64,000 bases of DNA from Rhizobium sp. 16-488-2b (GCF_017741815.1 NZ_JAGHMF010000008.1:248001-312000); one strand, 5' to 3'; positions 54,975 to 63,108 are shown, numbered from the stretch's first letter. The notes: a model not told the origin generated them from the letters alone. A program made the numbers and translations.

Positions 54975-55223
54975 ATGGTAGCCATGGAGGAATTGTCAGC
55001 GATTATCAGCCGGTTTCCAGCTCACGAGCTGAGCATTCGTCGCCTCTATGCCCGTGCGCCCGAATTCCGCAGCCTGTGTGAGGACTACGCGACCGCGCGA
55101 TGCGCGCTGGAACGCTGGATCGCAGACGAGCGCAAGGCTGACGATTTCCGCCGGTTGAGCGAGGAGATCGAATTGGAAATCGAGGAGTTACTGGAGCGCT
55201 CCATCGATTGGAATAGGCACTAG
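54975..55223 (+). CDS. Small acidic helical protein of unknown function
   Basis: The 82-residue protein is highly charged and predicted helical (ALERWIADERKADDFRRLSEEIELEIEELLERSIDW), with a possible coiled coil at the C-terminus. It is divergent from the MoxR operon and overlaps the convergent gene at 55220 by 4 bases. ATG at 54975 or 54984 could be used. I recognise no family. Composition and codon use look genuine. Confidence 0.6.
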   Translation: MVAMEELSAIISRFPAHELSIRRLYARAPEFRSLCEDYATARCALERWIADERKADDFRRLSEEIELEIEELLERSIDWNRH

Positions 55224-56200
55224 CGGGATCGCATGTCTCCTTGCGTCTTCCCCAAGGCGGCCGCGATCGACGTCGCTATGTCATCCTGCATGGCGAGAAA
55301 GGCGCCGCTGGCATATGGCCGTTCATACTTCCCGATCCAGACAAGCCGCCGCGTCGAAACCTCCGTGAGACGAACGGTCACGCGGACGCTGTCGGAGCCC
55401 GCGACGGACTGAACGAGGCCGTCAACCACATACGTCAGCCCCAACCGCCGTCCCACCTCGACGGGATCTACCGTCGGCTCCAAGGCGCTCTGCGGGAGAT
55501 AGAGACGGATATCGGGAAAACGGCTCAACCTCGCCAGCACCTCGTCGGAGAAACCTTCACCAAGTACCGGCTGCGACACGTCGGACGTCTTGAAAGGAAG
55601 AACAGCCAGCGCTGGGCCATGGATCTGCGTCGCCGCGTTTCGGTCAAGAACCGCAGCGGTGATGGTCACGGCCGCGACCAAGAGCGTGACCATCAAAAAA
55701 AGGAGAGAGCGACCTGCGAAACGCCCTTTTCCCAGGACGTTCCCGGGGACGGGGGCGGGCGCCGTATCGGGGCCCGGCCTGTTGACCGCTTCGAGATGAG
55801 CGATCGAACCGTCGGGCAAACTCGGGCTGTCGAACCACTCCATGACAGGCGCGTATTGCCCTTTCGGGATGGTTATCCGCAGCGGACTGTTGCGGCCGGC
55901 GGAGACGTAGTAGCTGTTGAGATCATGACGCAGCCGCCGCGCCTCGAGCCGGACCACCGGGTCGCTTTGAGGATCGAAGCTTTCATCGCGTCCGAACACG
56001 ATCGTGGCGATCGTATAGCCCTTGAACCCCTTGTCGCGACCGGCCAGCGACTCCTCGACGAGATATCTGAGAAGCTTCCGGCGGCGTGTCGTCGACTTGA
56101 AGTCCGGACTATCAAGAATACGATCCAATTCCTCCTTGACCTGGCCGGGCGGCAGGGCAAGTCCCGATGGCATCAGCTGATCGAATGAGTTCGATGGCAT
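55220..56200 (-). CDS. Membrane-anchored regulator-like protein with FlgO/TolB-like domain
   Basis: The 326-residue protein has an N-terminal winged-helix-like region of a kind common in rhizobial adenylate-cyclase-like proteins (RRRKLLRYLVEESLAGRDKGFKGYTIATIVFGRD, PVVRLEARRLRHDLNSYY, RITIPKGQYAPVMEW). A single membrane helix (SLLFLMVTLLVAAVTITAAVL) follows, then a C-terminal FlgO/TolB-like domain (ALAVLPFKTSD, LARLSRFPDIRLYL, YVVDGLVQSV). No cyclase domain is present. A GTG at 56278 is possible; the ATG at 56200 has AGGG five bases away. It could be a membrane-bound transcription factor. Confidence 0.72.
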   Translation of the reverse strand: MPSNSFDQLMPSGLALPPGQVKEELDRILDSPDFKSTTRRRKLLRYLVEESLAGRDKGFKGYTIATIVFGRDESFDPQSDPVVRLEARRLRHDLNSYYVSAGRNSPLRITIPKGQYAPVMEWFDSPSLPDGSIAHLEAVNRPGPDTAPAPVPGNVLGKGRFAGRSLLFLMVTLLVAAVTITAAVLDRNAATQIHGPALAVLPFKTSDVSQPVLGEGFSDEVLARLSRFPDIRLYLPQSALEPTVDPVEVGRRLGLTYVVDGLVQSVAGSDSVRVTVRLTEVSTRRLVWIGKYERPYASGAFLAMQDDIATSIAAALGKTQGDMRSR

Positions 56201-56576
56201 GAGGGCCCTGCAAAATTGCTCGTTCACGCAGTGGCAAGGATCACTCTCAGAACCTTGCTGTCCGGGCTCATGTTTCACTCAATGAGAAATCGATGAAAGT
56301 ACGTTACGGTAAATTTTACGGCGAGGACTGCCCCGGAGGTCCGACATCGTACGCAAGCCCGTGGCCGCCTGCCGACGGTTGATCCTGAAGTTTGTGCAGC
56401 CTGCGAGAGAACGAGATTTGGTTGCGAACAGCCTGATGGCAAGGAGACCTATACAGTCGAGTTCTCCCAACCAAGAGAGATGTTTGGCACCATAGCGAGA
56501 GAGCCTTCGAGTAGGCTGGGTGATTGATGACGCGATGTGAGGAAGCGCGAGCTACCACCAAGCTTCTCCAGCTGCC
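56201..56576. other. Intergenic region between the FlgO-like gene and an SDR gene
   Basis: Apart from the 18-bp element at 56297-56314 and the possible upstream extension of the FlgO-like frame to 56278, nothing recognisable is seen. Short open frames here have no family resemblance. A degraded coding remnant cannot be excluded. Confidence 0.4.
56297..56314 (-). promoter_or_regulatory. 18-bp shared upstream element, copy B
   Basis: AAGTACGTTACGGTAAAT lies 97 bases upstream of the preferred start of the FlgO/TolB-like gene and differs from copy A at only two positions. Confidence 0.5.
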
Positions 56577-57239
56577 TTACCAAGAAATCTGTCGCCCGTC
56601 ATAGGTGTGGTGCGTGCCGCTATGGCCGGATTTGGCCGTCTCGATGAAGGATTGGACACCCGCCGCGGCGCTGTCCGTATCAGCGCCGTCGACGACCCCA
56701 TCCGGCGACAGAAGCAGGCAGATGCAGCCCCACGGGCGCCATTCGACCGAGAGGTTGCGCCACATCTGGTTCAGCGCCGCTTTCGATGCACGATAGGCAA
56801 AGCCGTGCGCGCCATCGTAGTCGCCGATCGATGCCTTGTGGCTCGATATCGCCGCGAGAATCTTGTGCCCTCCGTTTCTGAGGTTGGTTTCCAGCAAGCC
56901 TGCGAGATGAAGCGGCGCGAAGGTATTGGCAAGCATGATCGGCCGCCAATGTTCGGCGCCGATCGCCTCCGGCGGACGGTCGTCCGTGTCGGGAATACCC
57001 TCGTCGAGGAAGAGCATATCGATGGCGCGTCCGCCGAGCCATTCCGCCAGCCTTTCAGCGGAGCTCTCATCGAGCGGATCGTATTGGACGCACTCGACCA
57101 AATCGCCGAACCTCTCCTTGAGGTGGGCGTCGATCGTGGTGCTGCCGGCGGCGATGACCTGCCAGCCGAGCGTTGCGTATCGGTGTGCGAGCGCCAGAGA
57201 AAATGCGCGATCCGCCCCGGTAATCAATATGGTTGGCAT
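56577..57239 (-). CDS. Short-chain dehydrogenase/reductase-like protein with degenerate cofactor motif
   Basis: The 220-residue protein has the SDR overall plan with YRASKAALNQMW as the active-site Tyr/Lys segment. The glycine-rich motif, normally TGxxxGIG, reads ITGADRAFSLAL here, so NAD(P) binding may be altered. It is related to the neighbouring SDR at 57258 (both end in a YDG-x-x-W/ YDGTDVPW-like tail). A 18-base gap separates them on the minus strand. The substrate is unknown. Confidence 0.8.
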   Translation of the reverse strand: MPTILITGADRAFSLALAHRYATLGWQVIAAGSTTIDAHLKERFGDLVECVQYDPLDESSAERLAEWLGGRAIDMLFLDEGIPDTDDRPPEAIGAEHWRPIMLANTFAPLHLAGLLETNLRNGGHKILAAISSHKASIGDYDGAHGFAYRASKAALNQMWRNLSVEWRPWGCICLLLSPDGVVDGADTDSAAAGVQSFIETAKSGHSGTHHTYDGRQISW

Positions 57240-57257
57240 TGCTTCGATATCCTATTT

Positions 57258-57935
57258 CTACCAGGGCACATCAGTGCCGTCATAGCCAATGATCCGGCCG
57301 GAATCGTCTGCCGTCAGGCCTTCGACGACCCTCTTCATGCCGGCCACGCTTGTTTCCACGGCGATCCCGTTGAAGTTCGTCATCCGGGTCGCGACCAGAC
57401 CGGGCCGCAGCAGGGTGCAGGTGATGCCATCCTTTTTCCATTCCCTCGCGAGTGCCGACCAGACGGCATTCAGGCCGGTCTTCGACGCGCGATAGGTATA
57501 TTGGGTTCCCCAGTCGTTGGCGCCGATCGAGCTCATCAAGCTGGACATGGCGGTGGCGATCTTCAGCTTTCCCGCCATCAGGTTCGGCTTGAGGGCGGCG
57601 GCCAGCACCAGCGGGCCGAAGGTGTTGGTCTCGACCACCTGCAGGAAATCGGCCTCGGTGATCTCCGCGGGTTTCGCCGCCAGATTGACCGCGATGCCGG
57701 CATTGGCGATCAAAACGTCGATCGGCCTGCCGCCGAGCGTCTCGCTAAGCGCTTCGATCGAGGCCGGTTGCGTTACATCGAGCGCAAGCACTTCGGCGCG
57801 GGGGAGCCGCGAGAGCTCAAGGGCCTGGGACGGGTCTCGCGCGGTGCCAAGCACCGTCCAGCCATCGGCGGCGAATTGACTGGCAAGCTCGAAACCGATC
57901 CCGCGGTTGGCGCCTGAAATAAGGATTGTTGACAT
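57258..57935 (-). CDS. Short-chain dehydrogenase/reductase
   Basis: The 225-residue protein has a canonical SDR cofactor motif (ILISGANRGIGFELA), the LIANAGIA motif and the catalytic YRASKTGLN. It reduces or oxidises a carbonyl/hydroxyl using NAD(P)(H). It is transcribed divergently from the DapA-like gene, across a region holding a GntR-type palindrome at 57967. It is the first gene of a two-SDR operon. Confidence 0.88.
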   Translation of the reverse strand: MSTILISGANRGIGFELASQFAADGWTVLGTARDPSQALELSRLPRAEVLALDVTQPASIEALSETLGGRPIDVLIANAGIAVNLAAKPAEITEADFLQVVETNTFGPLVLAAALKPNLMAGKLKIATAMSSLMSSIGANDWGTQYTYRASKTGLNAVWSALAREWKKDGITCTLLRPGLVATRMTNFNGIAVETSVAGMKRVVEGLTADDSGRIIGYDGTDVPW

Positions 57936-57966
57936 TTCGATTCACCCTATGCGATTGGCATATCCA

Positions 57967-57976
57967 CGGTATACCA
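57967..57976. promoter_or_regulatory. Candidate GntR operator, site 1
   Basis: CGGTATACCA matches TGGTATACCA at 9 of 10 positions. It lies between the divergent SDR and DapA-like genes. An adjacent TGGCATATCCA (57956-57966) may be a second, looser site. Confidence 0.5.
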
Positions 57977-58083
57977 AAATCGAGATCGCACAACTCCCTT
58001 GAGCGATTTTCATTCCCAGTAACATTAGGCGATGTGTCCCAATAAAAATAGGACGCATCCCCAGCCACTTAAGGGACGAGCCA

Positions 58084-59013
58084 ATGCCACTCATCCACGC
58101 CGACAGCAAAGGCGTCTACGTCATCGCAGTCACTCCGTTCGAGGAGAATGGTGCGATCGATACCGTCAGCATCGACCGCGTCACCGATTTTTATTTCGAA
58201 GCAGGCGCCGACGGGCTGACCATCCTGGGCATGATGGGCGAAGCGCCTAAACTGACGCATGCCGAGGCACTGGACGTGACGAGACAGACGTTGGCGCGCG
58301 CCGCCGGCAAGCCCGTGGTCGTCGGCGTTTCGGCTCCGGGACTGGCCGCGATCAGCGAGCTGACCAAGGCGGTGATGGACATGGGCGGGGCGGGCGTCAT
58401 GGTGGCGCCACCCGGCAGCCTGAAGACCAACGAGCAAATCCTTGGCTATTATCAGCAGGTCGTTGAAACGCTGGGCCCCGATGTGCCCGTCGTGTTGCAG
58501 GACTTTCCGCTTTCGACCGGCGTGTCGATCAGCAATCATACCCTTGGCCGGATCATCGAGACCTGCCCGAGCATCGTCATGGTGAAGCATGAGGACTGGC
58601 CGGGGCTCGCAAAGATCAGCGCGCTCCGCGATGCCGAAGCAAAAGGCCGTCGGCGGGTCTCTATCCTCTGCGGCAACGGCGGCATCTTCCTGCCCGAGGA
58701 AATGGCGCGCGGCGCCGATGGCGCGATGACCGGCTTCGGCTATCCCGAGATGATGGTCGAGGTTTGCTCGCTGGCAGCCAGCGGTGAGATGGACCGCGCC
58801 CAGGATATATTCGACGCCTATCTGTCTTTGGTTCGCTACGAGCAGCAGCCGGGCATCGGCCTTGGCGCGCGCAAATACGTTCTTGCGCGACGCGGTGCCA
58901 TTCGCAGCGCCGCCCAACGGCGGCCCGGCGCTCCACTGTCCACGACGGCCATCGCGGAGGTCGAACGCCTGATCGTCAGGCAGGAACGGCGGCTCGCCGA
59001 GCTGACCCGCTAA
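58084..59013 (+). CDS. DapA (dihydrodipicolinate synthase) family aldolase/lyase
   Basis: The 309-residue TIM-barrel protein keeps the Schiff-base Lys (K168 in IVMVKHED). It changes other DHDPS hallmarks: the Thr pair is replaced by MMGE (51-53 region), and the usual catalytic Tyr of YNxP is replaced in LQDFP (139-142). It is therefore a 2-oxoacid aldolase or lyase rather than a lysine-biosynthesis enzyme. It stands beside a GntR regulator, SDRs and a nitrilase-like gene, which suggests a catabolic role. Confidence 0.85.
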   Translation: MPLIHADSKGVYVIAVTPFEENGAIDTVSIDRVTDFYFEAGADGLTILGMMGEAPKLTHAEALDVTRQTLARAAGKPVVVGVSAPGLAAISELTKAVMDMGGAGVMVAPPGSLKTNEQILGYYQQVVETLGPDVPVVLQDFPLSTGVSISNHTLGRIIETCPSIVMVKHEDWPGLAKISALRDAEAKGRRRVSILCGNGGIFLPEEMARGADGAMTGFGYPEMMVEVCSLAASGEMDRAQDIFDAYLSLVRYEQQPGIGLGARKYVLARRGAIRSAAQRRPGAPLSTTAIAEVERLIVRQERRLAELTR

Positions 59014-59021
59014 GCGAAGGC

Positions 59022-59714
59022 TCAGCCGCGCCGGCGGCCGAGGATGAAATCGATGATGGCGTTGCGAACATTGTCGAGGTGTTCGCCCATCAGCCGCCTC
59101 GACAAATCAGGATCACTACCGGCAACGGCATCGATCAGCGCCACGTGCTCGCCGCCGCCGGGCTGCAGACGATGCGGCATGCGCGCCGTATTGAAGATAT
59201 GGGTGCGACGCCTGAGGTCGCGGATCGCCGCGGCGACCATCGGGTTGCCTGCCGCTTCAGCAATCGTGCCGTGCACGAGGTCATCAACGGACCAGTGGTC
59301 GGCCGGCGCGATCTTGGGAAGCTGCAGCAGCCATCGGATCGCCTCGCGCACCTTCTCCGCGTCCTCGGCGGCCAGTTGGCCGGTGGCGCGCGCGGCCGCT
59401 TCGACTTCGAGGATGCGTCGCATATCCAGCAGATTCATGTAGGTCTCGACGCTTACATCGGCGACGATGAGCATTCGGCCCTGGCTGCGCATGGCAAGCG
59501 CTTCCGTCTCGAGCCGTCCGAGCGCCTCGCGCACGGGTGTTCGCGAGATCGACAATATATCCGCAAGCCGCCGCTCTTGCAGGACGGCACCGGCCTGCAG
59601 TCGTCCTGACAGAATGAGATCGAGAATCTGCCCGTAGGCGAACTCGCTCAAGCTGGGCTCGTTTTCCGTTGAAAGCGGCAGCTTCGGCTCAGCCGGATCA
59701 TTATTGGCAAACAT
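59022..59714 (-). CDS. GntR family (FCD) transcriptional regulator
   Basis: The 230-residue protein has the GntR winged helix (YGQILDLILSGRLQAGAVLQERRLADILSISRTPVREALGRLETEAL) and a C-terminal FCD effector domain with metal/ligand histidines (HWSVDDLVHGTIAEAAG, HLDNVRNAI). It converges on the DapA-like gene and is divergent from the nitrilase-like gene. It is the natural candidate for binding the TGGTATACCA-type sites in this cluster. Confidence 0.92.
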   Translation of the reverse strand: MFANNDPAEPKLPLSTENEPSLSEFAYGQILDLILSGRLQAGAVLQERRLADILSISRTPVREALGRLETEALAMRSQGRMLIVADVSVETYMNLLDMRRILEVEAAARATGQLAAEDAEKVREAIRWLLQLPKIAPADHWSVDDLVHGTIAEAAGNPMVAAAIRDLRRRTHIFNTARMPHRLQPGGGEHVALIDAVAGSDPDLSRRLMGEHLDNVRNAIIDFILGRRRG

Positions 59715-59744
59715 TACGTCGTTATCCTATCTTGGTCGACCGTC

Positions 59745-59754
59745 GCTATACCAT
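59745..59754. promoter_or_regulatory. Candidate GntR operator, site 2
   Basis: CGCTATACCA (TGGTATAGCG on the minus strand) matches TGGTATACCA at 8 of 10 positions and lies 31 bases upstream of the GntR start, consistent with autoregulation. Confidence 0.4.
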
Positions 59755-59833
59755 AACCAACCCTAGAACAATGAAATTCCTCCGCGACGAAAAACGAGAG
59801 AACGACAGAGCCATATTGACGATTGTGTCCCAT

Positions 59834-59843
59834 TGGTATTCCA
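59834..59843. promoter_or_regulatory. Candidate GntR operator, site 3
   Basis: TGGTATTCCA has intact TGG-N4-CCA arms and matches the consensus at 9 of 10 positions. It lies 32 bases before the nitrilase-like start and 12 bases after a TTGACG -35-like hexamer (59816-59821), so it would cover the -10 region. Confidence 0.5.
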
Positions 59844-59875
59844 TTGGAGCACCGCAACTGACTAAGGAGATTTCA

Positions 59876-60907
59876 ATGTCGGTCAAGCCTTGGAGGGCGA
59901 CGTGCATCCAGATGGACAGCAAGATCGCCAGCAACACGAAGACGCGTGAGGAAGCGTGGCAGATCATCGAGGAAAATCTCGGCGAGGCAATCCGCCTGAT
60001 CGAGGCGGCCTGTAGCAGCACCGAGCCACCAAAGCTCGTCGTCCTGCCCGAGTTCGTGTTCCAAGGCCCACCGCGCGCAACGCCAGTCAGCGAGTGGATC
60101 GAGCGCGCATGCACCACGATCCCGGGGCCTATCACCGAGCGTCTCGCGGATATCGCCCGCAAACATGACATCTATATCGCCGGCAACCATTTCGAGGTCG
60201 ATCCGCGCTGGCCCGACCGCTATTTCAACTCCTCCTTCGTGCTCGACCCGAAGGGCGAGATCATCCTGCGCTATCGGCGCATCAACACGGCGAGCTGGAC
60301 CTCGCCGCACGATATCCTGAGCCAGTATCGCGAAGCCTATGGCGAAGACGGGATCTTCCCCGTCGTCGATACCGAACTCGGACGGCTGGCGATCTTCCCT
60401 TGCGGCGAGGTTGCCGTGCCCGAACTTTCGCGCGTCTTCATGATGCGCGGCGCCGAGGTTCTGCTTCATCCCTCGAACGAACCCGCGAACGCGCGCGCGG
60501 ACGCCGCCAAGATCTGCCGCGCTGCCGAAAACATGTGCTATCTCATCAGCACCAACGTTTCCGGACAGATCGGCTTCTCGGACGCGGAACGAGGCGGGCA
60601 TTCGCAGATCGTAGACTTCAACGGCAACTATGCCGCCTTCGAGAGATCGGACGCCGAGAGCCTTTCGGCCACCGCCATCATCGATATCGCGGCGCTCCAG
60701 GCCGCCCGGCGCGACACCAATATGAGCAACGCCCTGCTCCGCACGCGTTGGGAGATGTATCGCGATTACTTCGCTACGGCTGAGGCTTATCCCGCCGACG
60801 CCTTGGACAAGAAGGCGTTCGAGACCTATTCCGAGCTGTATCCCGTTCAGGAAAAAGCACTTTCGAACCTGACTGCAGCACGGATCATCCGCGAAATCGA
60901 AGCATAA
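59876..60907 (+). CDS. Nitrilase-superfamily carbon-nitrogen hydrolase with atypical triad
   Basis: The 343-residue protein has the nitrilase fold: catalytic Glu at E59 (VVLPEF) and Cys at C176 (LAIFPCGEVAVPELSR). The position of the catalytic Lys, normally YRK, is YRR (R135 in LRYRRINTAS). It could be a variant amidase, an acyltransferase-like protein or an inactive member. The ATG at 59876 is chosen with AAGGAG upstream; the frame is open earlier through the promoter. A hairpin follows the gene. It probably acts on an amide or nitrile intermediate of the cluster's pathway. Confidence 0.85.
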   Translation: MSVKPWRATCIQMDSKIASNTKTREEAWQIIEENLGEAIRLIEAACSSTEPPKLVVLPEFVFQGPPRATPVSEWIERACTTIPGPITERLADIARKHDIYIAGNHFEVDPRWPDRYFNSSFVLDPKGEIILRYRRINTASWTSPHDILSQYREAYGEDGIFPVVDTELGRLAIFPCGEVAVPELSRVFMMRGAEVLLHPSNEPANARADAAKICRAAENMCYLISTNVSGQIGFSDAERGGHSQIVDFNGNYAAFERSDAESLSATAIIDIAALQAARRDTNMSNALLRTRWEMYRDYFATAEAYPADALDKKAFETYSELYPVQEKALSNLTAARIIREIEA

Positions 60908-60916
60908 TCTGCGCGA

Positions 60917-60950
60917 GGCAGGTGCAACCGGACGGCCGGACGCACCTGCC
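60917..60950 (+). terminator. Terminator-like hairpin after the nitrilase-like gene
   Basis: A perfect 9-bp stem (GGCAGGTGC with GCACCTGCC) encloses a 16-base loop that itself contains CCGG repeats. It begins 10 bases after the stop codon. The following sequence is AT-rich but not a clean T-run. Confidence 0.6.
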
Positions 60951-61117
60951 GAAATGCTAATTATTATAGTGCGATTTGAGCTTCGCGCCGTCTCGCGGCA
61001 CCCGCTGCAACTGAAAACCGATCGGTCGCCAATTCATCGAATGCGATCCTTTTTGGCGTTGCCTTGCCCAGAAAATCACCACAAAATGCCACTGCTCAAT
61101 ATTGCAACAATACAACA

Positions 61118-61146
61118 TTGACACTCGATATTCCTCTGGCATACCA
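61118..61146 (+). promoter_or_regulatory. Promoter with GntR-type operator (site 4) for the importer genes
   Basis: A perfect -35 TTGACA (61118-61123) is followed after 13 bases by TGGCATACCA (61137-61146), a 9/10 match to TGGTATACCA with intact TGG-N4-CCA arms. The operator overlaps the expected -10 position, so the regulator should block transcription of the binding-protein gene. Confidence 0.55.
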
Positions 61147-61177
61147 TCTGAATGCCAACATAAAAATGGGGATCAAA

Positions 61178-62182
61178 ATGAGGAAGAAAATGAAGCGCCT
61201 GGCCGTGCCGCTCTTGGGATTGACACTGCTCTGTGCCTCGTTCGCAGGACAGGCATCCGCGGCGGAAAGTGAGAAGGTGCGCGTCCGCCTCGCCTGGGTC
61301 GCGGGTGGTGTCGATGCGCCGATGTTCGTCGCAGCGGCAAAAGGCTATTTCAGCGAGAAGGGCCTGGATGTCGATATCGTTGACGGCAACGGCAGCACCG
61401 GCACCATTCAAGCGGTGGGTAGCGGCGACTTCGAAATAGGCATCGCCGGTCTCGGCGCGCTGGCGCAGGCCCAACAGGGTTCCGGCGCCGACACGCTGAT
61501 TGCGGTGGCTGGGCTTCTTCAGAAGGACCCGACATCCGTCATAAGCCTCAAGGGCTCCGGGATCACTACGCCGAAGGATATCGAAGGCAAGCGTCTCGGC
61601 ACCGATGCCGGCAACTTCGAAGACGGCATGATCAAGGCCTTTGCCGAGGCGAACGGCGTCGACATGAATAAGGTCAAGGTGATCATGATCAACGGAAACG
61701 GCGACAGGGTCGCGCTGCTGAAGGGTGACGTCGACTTCATCAATGGCTGGGCCAACCCGGATGGCGATAAGGTCGCCGAGAGATCCGCAATCGAGCCGCC
61801 GATGCTGTTTGCCGACTACGGCGTGAACATCCTCGGTTCCAGCGTCATCGTCCGCAAGGACTATCTGGCAAAGCACGGCGATACGGTCCGCAACTTCCTC
61901 GCCGCCCTGCAGAAGGGCAAGGCCGCAGCCGCTGCCGATCCGGATGGCGCCCTGAAAATCCTGATGGATGCCCGTCCCGACTCCAAGGAAGAAGGCATCA
62001 AGGCGGAAATCGCGAACATGCCGAAGTACGAGCACACCAAGGCATCGGAAGGCAAGCCCTACGGCTGGATCGCCCCAGAGGACGTGACCCTGACGATCTC
62101 CTTGCTCGAAAAATACAGCGGCATGGCGCCCGGCCTGACGCCTGCCAAAATCTATGATGGGTCCTATTTGCCTGCCAACTGA
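61178..62182 (+). CDS. ABC transporter substrate-binding protein, NMT1/SsuA-like
   Basis: The 334-residue protein has a Sec signal (MKRLAVPLLGLTLLCASFAGQASAAE). Its mature domain is of the NMT1/nitrate-sulfonate-taurine class (VRVRLAWVAGGVDAPMFVAAAKGYFSEKGLDVDIVDGNGS, IGIAGLGALAQAQ). ATG codons at 61166, 61178 and 61190 are possible; 61178 has GGGGA about 6 bases upstream. It is the first gene of a unit that continues with an SDR, an ATPase and a probable permease. Ligands of this class include sulfonates, pyrimidines and aromatic acids. Confidence 0.88.
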   Translation: MRKKMKRLAVPLLGLTLLCASFAGQASAAESEKVRVRLAWVAGGVDAPMFVAAAKGYFSEKGLDVDIVDGNGSTGTIQAVGSGDFEIGIAGLGALAQAQQGSGADTLIAVAGLLQKDPTSVISLKGSGITTPKDIEGKRLGTDAGNFEDGMIKAFAEANGVDMNKVKVIMINGNGDRVALLKGDVDFINGWANPDGDKVAERSAIEPPMLFADYGVNILGSSVIVRKDYLAKHGDTVRNFLAALQKGKAAAAADPDGALKILMDARPDSKEEGIKAEIANMPKYEHTKASEGKPYGWIAPEDVTLTISLLEKYSGMAPGLTPAKIYDGSYLPAN

Positions 62183-62189
62183 CATGGCC

Positions 62190-62210
62190 GGGTGGCGCGC
62201 GGCGCCACCC
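62190..62210 (+). terminator. Hairpin between the binding-protein and SDR genes
   Basis: A perfect 9-bp stem (GGGTGGCGC with GCGCCACCC) and 3-base loop lies 8 bases after the binding-protein stop. There is no T-tract, so mRNA stabilisation or partial termination is more likely than full termination. Confidence 0.65.
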
Positions 62211-62247
62211 TCATCTCATCCTGATGCCTTGAGGCATGGAATTCCAC

Positions 62248-63033
62248 ATGGATCTCGGACTAAACAACAAGCACGCCTTGGTGCTCGGCGCCAGCCAGGG
62301 GCTGGGGTTCGCCGTTGCCAAGGCGCTTCTCTCCGAGGGTGCGACAGTCACATTGAGCGGTCGCTCGCTAGAGCGGCTGGAAGCAGCACGCCGGAGCCTT
62401 CCGCACGACCAACAAACTAATTGCCACCTTGCGGTCGCCGACCTTTCCGATCCGGATGCAGCTCGCAGGATCAGCGAGGCCGCGCAGGCAAACGCCGCGG
62501 TCGACATCCTCGTCAACAACACCGGCGGCCCACCTCCCGGTCCGCCCTCCGCCGTCGATGTCGATGTCGTTTCAAGCCAGTTCGACGCGATGATCCGCCC
62601 GGTTCTGTCGCTGACGCTCGATCTCGTCGCCTCGATGCGCGCGCAACAATGGGGCCGGGTTATCACCATCGCCTCAAGCGGCGTCGTTCAACCGATCCCG
62701 CACCTTCCGATCTCGAACGCGCTCCGTTCGACCCTCGTCGGCTTCATGAAAACGCTCGCCGGCGAAGTGGCAAAGGATGGCGTGACCGTGAACATGCTGC
62801 TGCCCGGGCGCATCGCAACCGCCAGAACCAAATCGCTCGACGCCGCACAGGCCGCGCGCAGCGGACGGGCGGTCGAGGAGATCGGCGCCGAATCCGCCGC
62901 AACTATCCCGGCCGGCCGATACGGCACCGTGGAGGAATTCGGCGCGGTCGCCGCATTCCTTGCCGGCATGCCGGCCAGCTACGTCACCGGCAGCATGCTC
63001 CGCGTGGACGGCGGCACCATTCGCTCGATCTGA
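62248..63033 (+). CDS. SDR-family protein lacking the YxxxK motif
   Basis: The 261-residue protein has a good SDR cofactor motif (LVLGASQGLGFAVA, 14-20) and NNTGG, and keeps the active-site Ser region (IASSG). Where YxxxK is expected it reads PISNALRST (154-162), so Tyr and Lys are absent. A divergent SDR group with this S-N-x-x-R pattern exists. The ATG at 62248 is preferred by spacing to GGAA; 62236 is possible. It is inserted between the binding-protein and ATPase genes of the importer. Confidence 0.85.
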   Translation: MDLGLNNKHALVLGASQGLGFAVAKALLSEGATVTLSGRSLERLEAARRSLPHDQQTNCHLAVADLSDPDAARRISEAAQANAAVDILVNNTGGPPPGPPSAVDVDVVSSQFDAMIRPVLSLTLDLVASMRAQQWGRVITIASSGVVQPIPHLPISNALRSTLVGFMKTLAGEVAKDGVTVNMLLPGRIATARTKSLDAAQAARSGRAVEEIGAESAATIPAGRYGTVEEFGAVAAFLAGMPASYVTGSMLRVDGGTIRSI

Positions 63034-63108
63034 ACGGGCACTCCTGCCCGTCCAAATTTTCTCGGCCCGCGGGCCCTATAGGAGATGGGGTTAGACCCAG
63101 ATGCAGAG

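Noticed and set aside
56316..56561. Possible transposase or IS remnant between the FlgO-like and SDR genes
   Set aside because: No DDE or other transposase motif, terminal inverted repeat or target duplication was recognised.
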